Assembly (NCBI GenBank): GCA_937920085.1
Contig: CALETE010000080.1
Location: forward strand, 217,851 to 281,850
Direction of reading: 5' to 3'
DNA: 64,000 bases
Origin: an uncultured Alphaproteobacteria bacterium
Lineage (GTDB): Bacteria > Pseudomonadota > Alphaproteobacteria > Caulobacterales > Caulobacteraceae
Under the pieces are notes generated by a model. It saw only the letters and a program-made list of their open reading frames with translations. It ran no database searches and was not told where the DNA came from. The position numbers were made by a program, and so were the translations under genes. Within the stretch, counting starts at the first letter, position 1. The number at the start of each line of letters is the position of its first letter. This document shows, one piece after another, positions 33,296-41,739 of this stretch.

Positions 33296-35476
33296 TCAGA
33301 CCTTCAGTTGATCCTTGCTGATCGGCAGACTGCGCAGTCGCTTGCCGGTCGCCGCAAAAATCGCGTTGCACAGGGCCGGAAGCACCGGCGGCAGCGCAGG
33401 TTCGCCCAGGCCCGTGGGGGCATTGTCTGTAATGTTCCAGTGCACCTCGACCATGGGCGCAGACTTCATCCTAAGCAGGGGATAGGTGTTGAAGTTCCGC
33501 TCCACCACGGCTCCGCCTTCAATGGATATCTTCTGGCCCAGGGCGGCCGAGAGACCATCAATAACCGCCCCCTGGACCTGATTGAGCGCGCCGGTTGGGT
33601 TGATGATCTGGCGACCCACATCGGCAGCCACCCAGACTTTTTCCACCGTGACATCACCGGCCTCTGACACATGGGCCTGCACCACCTCGGCGAAATACCC
33701 CAGATGGCTGAAGTGGAAGGCGACGCCCATGCCTTGGCGCGGGCCAAGCTTGGTCTTGCCCCAACCCGATTTGGCCGCGACTAGCTCCAGTACGCCCTTC
33801 ATGCGGTGACCGTCATAGCCGTCCTTGCCAGCGGTGCCGACAAAGATCTGATCGCCCAGAAGGTTCAGGCGGAAGGTTACCGGATCGATCCCGGCGCTGT
33901 GGGCAAGCTCGTCAATGAAGGACTGGACCACAAAGGCCAGGGCGTTTGACCCAGGTGCCCTTAGCGGGCCAGTTGGGATGCCGCACTCTATGACGGAGAG
34001 GTCATACTTGAAGTTCTCCACGAAGCGGGCTGGGAATTCCGTCGTGGCCATACCGGCGCTGCTGGCGGGCTTACCCGCGGTTCCCAGGGTCACAAAATGA
34101 TCATGCCAGGCGGAAATTTTTCCTGACTTATCAACGGCACCCTTCAAGTAGTGCCAGCCGGCAGGACGATAGAAGTCGTGCCGCAGATCATCTTCGCGGG
34201 TCCAGAGGAGCTTAACCGGCGACCCAGTCTCCTTGGCAATCCAAGCTGCCTCGACCATGTAGTCATTGGCCAAGCGCCGCCCGAAACCGCCGCCGCAGCG
34301 GGTCATGTGGATGGTGATGTCGGCAGGCTTGAGCCCCAAGGTCTTGGCCACAAGCTGGCGTCCGGCGTCTGGGTACTGGGTCGGGGCCCAGATCTCCATC
34401 TTGCCGTCATGAAAATGCGCCGTGCAGTTCTGCGGCTCTAGGGGCGCGTGAGCAATAAAGGGATAGGCATAAGCCGCCTCAACCGTCGAGGTCGCGCCGG
34501 TAAAACCTGCGGCCACATCTCCGTCTAGACGCTCGGTCCGCAGGGGAGCTCCCTTGGAAAGGGCGTCAGCCTGGGCAGCAAAGCCAGAGCTGGACTGTTG
34601 GGCCGTAGGATGATCCTGCCACTTAATATTCAGCTTGTTGCGGCCCTGCCGCGCCTGCCACCAGCTGTCAGCCACAACAGCAACCCCAGGGAGCAGACCG
34701 TTGAGCTCGGGGCCACCCCCGACCAGGAAGGCTTTTCGAACCCCCTTAACCGCCAAGGCGGCGTCCAGGTCTGCGCTGGCCACACCGGCCCCAAACACCG
34801 GAGCCTTTTCAAAGGTGGCGTAGAGCATTCCCGGCACGACCACATCGATACCAAAAAGGGGTTTGCCGCGCACAATGGCGGCAGTGTCCACCTGAGGCTT
34901 GGACTTACCAATGATCTTGTAGGCCTTAGGGTCCTTGAGCACGATCGACTTAGGGTCTGGTGCAGGCAAGGTCGCAGCCTGGGCCGCTAGGGATCCATAG
35001 GTCGCCGAGCGCTTGGAGGCCTTGTGATGCACGACCCCGGAAGCCGTAGTGCATTCGCTGGCAGGAACCTTCCAGTTGGCGGCCGCTGCGGCGACGATCA
35101 GGGCCCGCGCCGTCGCGCCAACCTTGCGTAGCTGATCCCAGTTCATGGGCGTGGCCATACTGCCGCCCGCGAATTGCAGGCCATAAACTGCGGGCTTGCT
35201 GTCGGCCTGCTGTATGCGGACCTGAGCCCAGTCCACATCCAGCTCTTCAGCGATGATCATGGGAAGAGAGGTCTTGATCCCCTGACCGATCTCTGGGTTC
35301 TTGGCGACAAGGGTCACCACATTGTCGGGGGCAATGGTCACATAGGCGTTGAGAACGGGGGCGGTCGTGCCATCGGCCCGTGCCTTGCCAGCCACCGAGA
35401 AGCTCAGCATCAAGCCACCGGCAGCAGCGCTGACCTGAACGAAGTGGCGGCGGGAAATATCGGTTCCATCAGCCAT
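33296..35476 (-). CDS. iorB: Molybdopterin-binding large subunit (isoquinoline 1-oxidoreductase-like)
   Basis: 726 residues. Start ATG 35476 gives a Tat-type leader with SRRHFVQV and a hydrophobic stretch, so the enzyme is probably exported folded to the periplasm, as in isoquinoline or aldehyde oxidoreductases of this type. Mo-cofactor loop GGGFGRRLANDY, REDD, and GLGEP with catalytic Glu near the C-terminus. It hydroxylates N-heteroaromatics or oxidises aldehydes; substrate unknown. The [2Fe-2S] subunit gene lies two bases upstream in the same operon, and the MoxR/CoxE maturation pair converges on it. Paralogue of the gene at 2-2209. The symbol marks the subfamily only. Confidence 0.9.
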   Translation of the reverse strand: MADGTDISRRHFVQVSAAAGGLMLSFSVAGKARADGTTAPVLNAYVTIAPDNVVTLVAKNPEIGQGIKTSLPMIIAEELDVDWAQVRIQQADSKPAVYGLQFAGGSMATPMNWDQLRKVGATARALIVAAAAANWKVPASECTTASGVVHHKASKRSATYGSLAAQAATLPAPDPKSIVLKDPKAYKIIGKSKPQVDTAAIVRGKPLFGIDVVVPGMLYATFEKAPVFGAGVASADLDAALAVKGVRKAFLVGGGPELNGLLPGVAVVADSWWQARQGRNKLNIKWQDHPTAQQSSSGFAAQADALSKGAPLRTERLDGDVAAGFTGATSTVEAAYAYPFIAHAPLEPQNCTAHFHDGKMEIWAPTQYPDAGRQLVAKTLGLKPADITIHMTRCGGGFGRRLANDYMVEAAWIAKETGSPVKLLWTREDDLRHDFYRPAGWHYLKGAVDKSGKISAWHDHFVTLGTAGKPASSAGMATTEFPARFVENFKYDLSVIECGIPTGPLRAPGSNALAFVVQSFIDELAHSAGIDPVTFRLNLLGDQIFVGTAGKDGYDGHRMKGVLELVAAKSGWGKTKLGPRQGMGVAFHFSHLGYFAEVVQAHVSEAGDVTVEKVWVAADVGRQIINPTGALNQVQGAVIDGLSAALGQKISIEGGAVVERNFNTYPLLRMKSAPMVEVHWNITDNAPTGLGEPALPPVLPALCNAIFAATGKRLRSLPISKDQLKV

Positions 35477-35478
35477 GA

Positions 35479-35946
35479 TCAGACTCCCGACTTCTGGCCC
35501 GAGGCCAATTTGATCGCCGCACGAATGCGAGTGTAGGTCGCGCAACGACAGATATTACCGCTCATGGCGGCGTCGATATCAGCGTCCGTGGGTTTTGGGG
35601 TCTTGGTCAGCAGGGCTGTGGCCGACATGATCTGGCCGGGCTGGCAATAGCCGCACTGGGCGACATCAAGCTCAGTCCAGGCTGCCTGGACCTTCTTGCC
35701 GATGGCGGTGTCGCCAATGGCTTCAATGGTTGTGACCTTGCCGGCACCCACCTTTTCCACCGGGGTGGCGCAAGACCGAACGGGGACGCCATCAATATGC
35801 ACGGTGCATGCACCGCAAGAGCCGATCCCGCAGCCGAACTTGGGGCCTAAGATTCCCAGACTGTCCCGCAGGGCCCAGAGCAGGGGTGTCCCTGGCTCCA
35901 CATCAGCCTGCCGAACCTTGCCGTCTACATTTAGACTGTAGGTCAT
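35479..35946 (-). CDS. iorA: [2Fe-2S] small subunit of the Mo-hydroxylase
   Basis: 155 residues from ATG 35946 (GGAGAGGG upstream; frame open to 35991). Plant-type ferredoxin cluster Cys in CGIGSCGACTVHIDG and RSCATP, and second cluster in CGYCQPGQIM and NICRCATY. It carries electrons from the Mo site to a membrane or cytochrome acceptor; no FAD subunit gene is present, as in isoquinoline oxidoreductase. First gene of the operon, large subunit follows after two bases. Confidence 0.92.
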   Translation of the reverse strand: MTYSLNVDGKVRQADVEPGTPLLWALRDSLGILGPKFGCGIGSCGACTVHIDGVPVRSCATPVEKVGAGKVTTIEAIGDTAIGKKVQAAWTELDVAQCGYCQPGQIMSATALLTKTPKPTDADIDAAMSGNICRCATYTRIRAAIKLASGQKSGV

Positions 35947-36013
35947 AATGCGCCCTCTCCCCATCTCGAATGGCGAGATTCCTAACCTCAAACGCGCCTC
36001 AAGACCAGCAAGC

Positions 36014-36706
36014 TTAGGGGATCATCACCACCGAATCGGGCAGCTCATTGGGATTATCACCCGGGATGGCTGGGAAGTGTTCGGTAAGGATGTCGCCACA
36101 CATGGCAATGGCCTGTTCGAACCCTTCGGCAGGTCGGTTGGACTTGATACCGCTGATCAGCCTGGCCATGGCGGCCTCCCAGACCTTGGGGTCCACCTTG
36201 GCGGCAATGCCCTCATCGGCAATCAGCTCGGCCAAGCGTTCCTTCGTCGAGACGAAGATAAGAATGCCGGTCCGCTCCCGGGTGACGTGGAGCCCCTTGG
36301 CGAAGAATTGCTCCTGGGCCCGCCGGCGCACGCGCTCGCGCTTCAGGCTCTTGGGGGTCAGGGCGCGGCGTAGGGGTGGGATGGAGGCCAAAACGGCCAC
36401 CACCACGAACAAAACGGCCTGCAGCATGATGGCACCGGCCACCGCCATGCGGGCGGCGGTCTGGGTCACCTCGCCCACCTGGGCCGAACTCCAGCCTTGA
36501 TTAAACAAGTCCGGTACCGTCACGTGAATACCCCCTGCCAAGAGGATGGCCGGTGCTGCCAGAGCCGCCAGGGCGGCCAAGGCGATGGGCACTTCGCGAT
36601 AGTCTGAACATTCGTTGGCCACGACGCAGAAGATTTCCCCTCGGGTCGGGTCTTCCGCCGCTGTCACGGCCGCTTCAATGCGTTTGAGATCCTGCTCGCT
36701 CAGCAC
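36014..36706 (-). CDS. TPM-domain membrane protein (second TPM protein of LemA operon)
   Basis: 230 residues from GTG 36706, which follows the first TPM gene's stop by one base and has GGGGAG upstream. A much longer open frame upstream overlaps that gene and is rejected. N-terminal TPM-like region (SEQDLKRIEAAVTAAEDPTRG, then EIFCVVANECSDYREVP), two membrane helices (about 55-75 and 95-125), a basic stretch and a C-terminal TPM segment (GILIFVSTKERLAELIAD). Found after LemA and YgcG-like genes; inner-membrane, function unknown. Confidence 0.8.
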   Translation of the reverse strand: MLSEQDLKRIEAAVTAAEDPTRGEIFCVVANECSDYREVPIALAALAALAAPAILLAGGIHVTVPDLFNQGWSSAQVGEVTQTAARMAVAGAIMLQAVLFVVVAVLASIPPLRRALTPKSLKRERVRRRAQEQFFAKGLHVTRERTGILIFVSTKERLAELIADEGIAAKVDPKVWEAAMARLISGIKSNRPAEGFEQAIAMCGDILTEHFPAIPGDNPNELPDSVVMIP

Positions 36707-36707
36707 G

Positions 36708-37502
36708 TCACCAACTCCCCGAAGATCCGCCGCCACCGAAAGACCCGCCACCGCCAGAGAAACCGCCGCCACCGCCGCTGTCCCCCCAACCGCCATCGCC
36801 GCCGCGGCCTCCGCTGTTAAGCAGGAGCAGGGGCAGCCACCAGAGACCACTGCCGCCACGACGACCACCACCACGCAAAACGCTGCTGATGACCCAAAAC
36901 GCGATGAGCAGCACCAGGAAGGACGGGATATGGCCCTTGCTAGACTTTGTGACCGGAACTTCGGCAGCCTTAGCGACCACAGCCTTAGCTTCGTCCTCGG
37001 GCAGGGCCAGCTGGTCAATGACCGCCTGGGCACCGGCGACAACACCTTGTTCGATATTCCCTGCCCGGAATTCTGGCAGGATCTTAGCCTGAATAATGTT
37101 GGAGGTCAGGGCGTCGGTCAGGACCGGCTCCAGACCATAACCCACCTCGATCCGGACCTTGCGGTCATTGGGGGCGATCAGCAGGACCACGCCGTCATTG
37201 CGGGTCTTGTCGCCAATCCCCCAGGCCCGACCCAGCTGATAGCCATAGTCCTCAATGGCATAACCCTGCAGGTCAGGAATGGTGGCAACCACCATCTGAT
37301 GGCCAGTCTTGGCCTCCAGGTCGGCCAGCTTGGCTGTGAGGTCCTGTTGCGCCTGGGCAGACAGGAGGTGCGCATTATCCACCACCCGCCCGGTCAGGGG
37401 CGGGAAGGTCGGGGCGGCCAGAGCCACCCCGCTGAACACCAAGGTGAAGACGGCGAGGACCGCGACGGCGATTAGGCCGCGCGGTCCCTTTAAGGTTTTC
37501 AT
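36708..37502 (-). CDS. TPM-domain protein with glycine-rich tail (YgcG-like)
   Basis: 264 residues. Signal/anchor (IAVAVLAVFTLVFSGVALAA), TPM phosphatase-like domain (about 35-185; VVDNAHLLSAQAQQDL, GYGLEPVLTDA), one membrane helix (about 200-220) and a glycine-rich tail (GGRGGDGGWGDSGGGGGFSG and more). The TPM domain of plant and bacterial relatives has weak phosphatase activity and acts in membrane repair or phosphate-related processes. ATG 37502 overlaps the LemA stop by four bases. Confidence 0.88.
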   Translation of the reverse strand: MKTLKGPRGLIAVAVLAVFTLVFSGVALAAPTFPPLTGRVVDNAHLLSAQAQQDLTAKLADLEAKTGHQMVVATIPDLQGYAIEDYGYQLGRAWGIGDKTRNDGVVLLIAPNDRKVRIEVGYGLEPVLTDALTSNIIQAKILPEFRAGNIEQGVVAGAQAVIDQLALPEDEAKAVVAKAAEVPVTKSSKGHIPSFLVLLIAFWVISSVLRGGGRRGGSGLWWLPLLLLNSGGRGGDGGWGDSGGGGGFSGGGGSFGGGGSSGSW

Positions 37503-38140
37503 TTGGGCGGCGCGGAGCCGGGTGCCACAGCCGGGGCGGTCGGGGCAAAGCTAACGCTCGGCGCCGACTGAGCCTGGGCCGAAGCCGAGAACATTTCCAT
37601 AGGCTTGGACCCCTGGTGCGCCATGGCCCAAAGGGAGTTCGGGAACAGCTTGAACTCGAGGTTATAGTCGCGAACCGCCTCGTTATAGTCCCGACGGGCG
37701 ATGGTGATCCGGTTCTCGGTCCCCTCAAGCTGCGACTGCAGGGCCATGAAGTTCTCGTTGGACTTCAGGTTCGGATAGCTCTCCTGAATCATCATCAGGC
37801 GACCCAGTACGCCCGACAGCTTGTCTTGAGCTTGCGAGTACTGAGCGAACTTGGCCGGGTCGGTAATGGTGGAGGCGTCGACCTTGACCTGAGTGGCCGA
37901 GGCACGGGCTTCTGTCACTTCAACCAGCACGCCCTTTTCCTGGGCGGCATAGCCCTTGACGGTTTCCACCAGGTTCGGGATCAGGTCGCTGCGACGCTGA
38001 TACTGGTTCTGCACCTCGGCCCACTGGGCCTTAGCGCGCTCTTCCTTGGTGGGAATATTGTTGATGCCGCAGCCGGCCAGCAGGGCCGGAATCAAGGCGA
38101 TCATGGCGACGCGCGCAAGGCGCTGACGAAGGTTAGACAA
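37499..38140 (-). CDS. lemA: LemA family lipoprotein
   Basis: 213 residues from TTG 38140, which has GGGGAG nine bases upstream and gives the short N-terminus usual for LemA; later ATG 38104 is possible. Lipobox LLAGC at the end of the signal, then long helices with the LemA hallmark YQRRSDLIPNLVETVKGYA and the LMMIQESYPNLKSNENF region. LemA proteins are envelope helical bundles; with TPM proteins they form a conserved operon of unclear function. First gene of LemA-TPM-TPM. Confidence 0.88.
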   Translation of the reverse strand: MSNLRQRLARVAMIALIPALLAGCGINNIPTKEERAKAQWAEVQNQYQRRSDLIPNLVETVKGYAAQEKGVLVEVTEARASATQVKVDASTITDPAKFAQYSQAQDKLSGVLGRLMMIQESYPNLKSNENFMALQSQLEGTENRITIARRDYNEAVRDYNLEFKLFPNSLWAMAHQGSKPMEMFSASAQAQSAPSVSFAPTAPAVAPGSAPPK

Positions 38141-38264
38141 GGCTATGGCTCCCCAAAGCATATGCCGCGACAGCGCGGCTCGCGAATATGTGGCCCCGAC
38201 CGCCGCCTGGCGCAATGGGGGCGACGCGTTTCCTTGACCTGTAGTCTTGTGGCGAAGGGCGGGT

Positions 38265-38615
38265 CTAGCGATACTGCGCCACCCAAGAGGCCTCCTGGCG
38301 GAGCCTAACTGCATCATCCGGGCGGCCTAAGCGCTCGAAATCGGCTGCAACCGCCTCACGCTCAGCCTGTTCCTTAGCGATAATCCCCGCCACAGCCTCC
38401 GCCGAGAGGATCATCCGCGGAACCTCCACAGAAGGATCACCAAAGGCCCGCTCCTGATAACGCGCATGAGCCGCGCCTATCGGCACAGCCTCCGCATTGT
38501 CTAAAGCCGCCAGCAGCACCCGCAGCAGGCTTGCCTGGGCGCTGTCCCGCACCTTCAAGGCGCTCGTGAGGTCGGCACGGATGCGGGCCTTAAGGGTGTC
38601 GGCGGGGGTGGTCAT
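38265..38615 (-). CDS. GatB/YqeY domain protein
   Basis: 116 residues, shorter than the usual 148-150 of YqeY proteins. N-terminal helical hairpin TLKARIRADLTSALKVRDS followed by LLRVLLAALDNAEA, and EAVAADFERLGRPDDAVRLR, all matching the YqeY/tail-of-GatB helical fold. The missing C-terminal helices suggest a short paralogue rather than a break. ATG 38615, six bases after the M28 peptidase stop, same operon. RNA or tRNA-related binding is assumed from the family, unproven. Confidence 0.8.
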   Translation of the reverse strand: MTTPADTLKARIRADLTSALKVRDSAQASLLRVLLAALDNAEAVPIGAAHARYQERAFGDPSVEVPRMILSAEAVAGIIAKEQAEREAVAADFERLGRPDDAVRLRQEASWVAQYR

Positions 38616-38621
38616 GGCACC

Positions 38622-40265
38622 CTACCGCCGCGCCACCGCTGAAACATCCCTGGCTGCCTTGAACTCATTGCCAGGCTTCCATTCTGGCCAGGCCTTGGAC
38701 ATGGCGATCTTGCGGCCGATCACATAGAGCAGGTCCACATCCGCCGCCGCGCCGCGCAGGTCCCAGTCGGGGCTCCAGGCGTCGCAGGCCTTGTGATAGC
38801 AGTTGGCGGTATAGTCATTGACCCACTTGTCCCCGGCGGCGCGACCGCCTGAGACCAAGTCCGGACCGCCCCCCAGGCCCATCATCAGCAGGGCCGGCAC
38901 CCCCTTCTTGGCCAGGGAGAAATGGTCGGCGCGGAAGGCGAGGCCCTTTTCCGGATGGGCGTCGGGGGTGACTGTGCGGCCCTTGGCCTTGGCCGCGGCG
39001 ATCAGCTCATCATCCAGCTGGCTCTGGCCATAGCCCACCAGCACCACATCCTTGGAGGGGCCGGCGGTCTGCAGGACGTCCATGGTCAGGTTAGCGGCCA
39101 TCTTGGTGAGGTCGGTGGTGGGATTGACCCCGTAGAATTCCGAGCCAAGCAGGCCACGCTCCTCAGCGGTCCAGGCGGCGAAATAGAGGCTACGGTCGGT
39201 GCGGGGCGCGGCCTTGAAGGCCCTGGCCAGTTCCAGAACCCCCGCCACGCCAATGGCGTCGTCAGCAGCTCCGGCACGGATGGTTTTGCCCGCCGCGTCC
39301 GGTGCTCCGATACCATAAGCGTCCCAGTGGCCGGCGAACATCACCGACTCCGCCGGGCGCTTTGCCCCGGTCAGCTTGCCGATGACATTGTGGCTGACCA
39401 CCTGGCTGTGGGCGACGCCAAAGTCGGCGCTGAAGGTGCTCGACAATGTGACTGGCTGGAAGTCGGCCCGCCGGGCCTTGGCCTTTAGAGCCTCGAATTC
39501 TAGGCCATCCTTGGCCAGCACACGCCGGGCCGCTTCGCCGGAGATCCAGGCCTGGAACTTCAGTCGGGCCCTGTCGGGATCGGCACGGACAATGTCAAAG
39601 CCTTCGCCGCCAGCCGCCATCACCGTCGACCAACCATAGCCGGCCCCGGGGGTCTCATGCACGATCAAGGCCGCGACAGCGCCCCGGCGAATGGCCTCAT
39701 CATATTTGTAGGTCCAGCGGCCGTAATAGGCCTCAGCCTGACCACCGAACTTGCCCGCCACAGCCTCGCCAGGGGCGGCTTCGAAGTCTGGGTCATTGAT
39801 CAGGATGACGGCGACCTTGCCCTTAAGGTCCACGCCCTTGAAGTCATCCCAGCCCCGCTCGGGCGCCGTGACCCCATAGCCCACAAACACCAGGGGGGCA
39901 TTTTGGATACTCACCCGATCGACGGGCAAGAGGGAGATGCCGGCAATGTCTTGGCCCAGGATCAGGGGCAGTTTGGCGTCGCCGGAAGTCAGGCTGAAGG
40001 TGCCCTTGGGGTCCACCTGGGTCTTCAGCAGGGGCACGTCCTGCAGATAGCTTTTGTTGGGCCCCGCGGGTTCCAAACCCAAGGCTTTGAACTCCCCCAC
40101 CAGATAGTCGAGAGTCTTGGCCTCCCCTGCCGACCCCGGCGCCCGGCCTTCGAAGGCGTCGGAGGCTAGCACCTTGACGATGGCCGACAGGCGGGCCGGG
40201 TCGGTTTCAGCATTGGCGGCGCTGGCCATCAGGAGGGCGAGGGTCAGGATGGTGGGACGCAGCAT
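38622..40265 (-). CDS. M28 family zinc aminopeptidase, secreted
   Basis: 547 residues with signal peptide (MLRPTILTLALLMASAANAE). A PA domain insert (about 120-260) and the M28 catalytic domain: GHWDAYGIG, ADDAIGVAGVLELARAF (bridging Asp), and TAEERGLLGSEF with catalytic Glu. Releases N-terminal residues from peptides, in the periplasm or outside. ATG 40265; the upstream site AGAGAG is weak. In line with the SDR, isomerase and YqeY genes on the same strand. Confidence 0.92.
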   Translation of the reverse strand: MLRPTILTLALLMASAANAETDPARLSAIVKVLASDAFEGRAPGSAGEAKTLDYLVGEFKALGLEPAGPNKSYLQDVPLLKTQVDPKGTFSLTSGDAKLPLILGQDIAGISLLPVDRVSIQNAPLVFVGYGVTAPERGWDDFKGVDLKGKVAVILINDPDFEAAPGEAVAGKFGGQAEAYYGRWTYKYDEAIRRGAVAALIVHETPGAGYGWSTVMAAGGEGFDIVRADPDRARLKFQAWISGEAARRVLAKDGLEFEALKAKARRADFQPVTLSSTFSADFGVAHSQVVSHNVIGKLTGAKRPAESVMFAGHWDAYGIGAPDAAGKTIRAGAADDAIGVAGVLELARAFKAAPRTDRSLYFAAWTAEERGLLGSEFYGVNPTTDLTKMAANLTMDVLQTAGPSKDVVLVGYGQSQLDDELIAAAKAKGRTVTPDAHPEKGLAFRADHFSLAKKGVPALLMMGLGGGPDLVSGGRAAGDKWVNDYTANCYHKACDAWSPDWDLRGAAADVDLLYVIGRKIAMSKAWPEWKPGNEFKAARDVSAVARR

Positions 40266-40297
40266 GGGAAGAGCTCTCTAAAGACTGAGCACCCAGC

Positions 40298-40903
40298 CTA
40301 GCCCTTCAGAACCTCTTCCTCCACCTGTCCTAAGCGTTCCTTGCCGAAGAAGATTTCATCGCCCACGAAAAAGGTCGGAATGCCGAAGGTCCCTCGGGCT
40401 GCCGCCGCATCGGTATTGGCCACCAGCTCGGCCTTCACCTGTGGATCCTGGGTGGCCTCGAGTATGGCCTTGGCGTCGAGGCCGGCGGCGGTCAGGACGG
40501 CGGCGGCGACTTCGGGATCGTCCATCTTTTGGCCATCTTCCCACATGGCCTTGAGCACGGCCTCAAGGTAGGCCTCGCCCACCCCCTGCCTTTGGGCGGC
40601 GATCAGGCCGCGCATGATCAGCAGGGTGTTGACCGGGAAGTGGGGGTTGAAGGCGAACTTGGTCAGGCCGTGCTTCTCCACAAACCGCCGGGTCTCCAGG
40701 CTCTCGTAGGCCAGCTTGCCCTTGATATTGCCGAAGGCAAGGTTGGGCGCCTGGTTGCCAGTGATCTTGAAAATCCCCCCCAGCAGGCAGGGGATCAGGT
40801 TGATCTTGGCGCCTGTGCGCGCGGCGATCTGGGGCAAGACCTTCCAGGACAGATAGCCGTTGGGGCTGCCGAAATCGAAGATGAAGTCGATGGTGCGCGT
40901 CAT
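40298..40903 (-). CDS. 2-hydroxychromene-2-carboxylate isomerase-like protein (DsbA/GST-kappa fold)
   Basis: 201 residues from ATG 40903 (AGGAG 7 bases upstream). Thioredoxin-like fold with helical insertion; MTRTIDFIFDFGSPNGYL has Ser at the glutathione site used by HCCA isomerase, later NPHFPVNT, and C-terminal GTFGIPTFFVGDEIFFGKER. The enzyme isomerises 2-hydroxychromene carboxylate in naphthalene breakdown, with glutathione; relatives act on other aromatics. Follows the SDR gene by 11 bases, so probably co-transcribed. Confidence 0.88.
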   Translation of the reverse strand: MTRTIDFIFDFGSPNGYLSWKVLPQIAARTGAKINLIPCLLGGIFKITGNQAPNLAFGNIKGKLAYESLETRRFVEKHGLTKFAFNPHFPVNTLLIMRGLIAAQRQGVGEAYLEAVLKAMWEDGQKMDDPEVAAAVLTAAGLDAKAILEATQDPQVKAELVANTDAAAARGTFGIPTFFVGDEIFFGKERLGQVEEEVLKG

Positions 40904-40914
40904 GGGGTGTCTCC

Positions 40915-41655
40915 TCACCAGCTCTCCGCCCAAGGCCGCAAATCCACCTCGTGGGTCCAGGCCGAGCGTTGTTGATTGTGCAGCCACACATAGTTGGCGG
41001 CGATTTCCTCGGGTTTTAGAATGGCGTCGGCCGCCAGCAGGCCTTCCACATCGGTGCGGTTGGCCCGGGTGAAGTTGCCGTCAATGGCGCCGTCCACGAC
41101 CACATGGGCGACGTGAATGCCCTTGGGCCCCAGCTCTCGCGACATGCTCTGGGCCACGGCCCGCAGGCCCGCCTTCGCCGCAGCAAAAGCCGCAAAACCG
41201 TCTCGCCCCCGGATTGACGCCGTAGCGCCGGTGAAGAGGATGGAGCCCCTGCCCCTGGGCACCATGACCCGGGCGGCCTCCCGCCCCGCCAAGAAACCGG
41301 CGAAACAGGCCATTTCCCAGACCTTGGTGAAGACTCGCGAGGTGGTCTCGACAATGCCGAACCGGACGTTTGCCCCAATGTTGAAGACCACCACCTCAAG
41401 GGGCCCGACCTCGGCCTCGATCTTGTCGAAGAGGGCGATAACCTCGCCCTCCTCCCGGGCGTCGACCCCAAAGGCGTGGGCGGTTCCGCCGGCGGCGCGG
41501 ATCTCTGCGGCCAGGCTGTCCAGCTGATCCAGATTGCGGGCTCGCCTGGTCATGCAGACGGCGTAGCCCTCGGCGGCGAAGGCCTTGGCTATGGCCCCGC
41601 CGACCCCTTCGCCCACCCCGACCACGAGGCAAGCGCCCTTTGAACCTGTCGTCAT
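40915..41655 (-). CDS. SDR-family protein lacking the catalytic Tyr
   Basis: 246 residues, Rossmann SDR fold. The glycine motif is atypical (VVGVGEGVGGAIAKA in place of TGxxxGIG). Ser147 of the triad is present (TGATAS) and Lys161 is present, but the Tyr is replaced by Phe157 (FAAFAAAK). This matches an SDR subgroup (cd05373, from memory) that has lost the Tyr. It may therefore bind NAD(P) without classical reductase chemistry. ATG 41655. Operon leader for the HCCA-isomerase gene. Confidence 0.85.
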   Translation of the reverse strand: MTTGSKGACLVVGVGEGVGGAIAKAFAAEGYAVCMTRRARNLDQLDSLAAEIRAAGGTAHAFGVDAREEGEVIALFDKIEAEVGPLEVVVFNIGANVRFGIVETTSRVFTKVWEMACFAGFLAGREAARVMVPRGRGSILFTGATASIRGRDGFAAFAAAKAGLRAVAQSMSRELGPKGIHVAHVVVDGAIDGNFTRANRTDVEGLLAADAILKPEEIAANYVWLHNQQRSAWTHEVDLRPWAESW

Positions 41656-41739
41656 GTCCGCCCCGATCTCAGTCGTTCTTATGTCGAGATCAGCTTGGCC
41701 GCGAATTCAGCCTCAGTCAAAACGAGTCTTTGAGACCCC

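Noticed and set aside
36014..37045. Longer reading of the second TPM gene
   Set aside because: The extra N-terminus overlaps the first TPM gene and is low-complexity; GTG 36706 has a good ribosome site.
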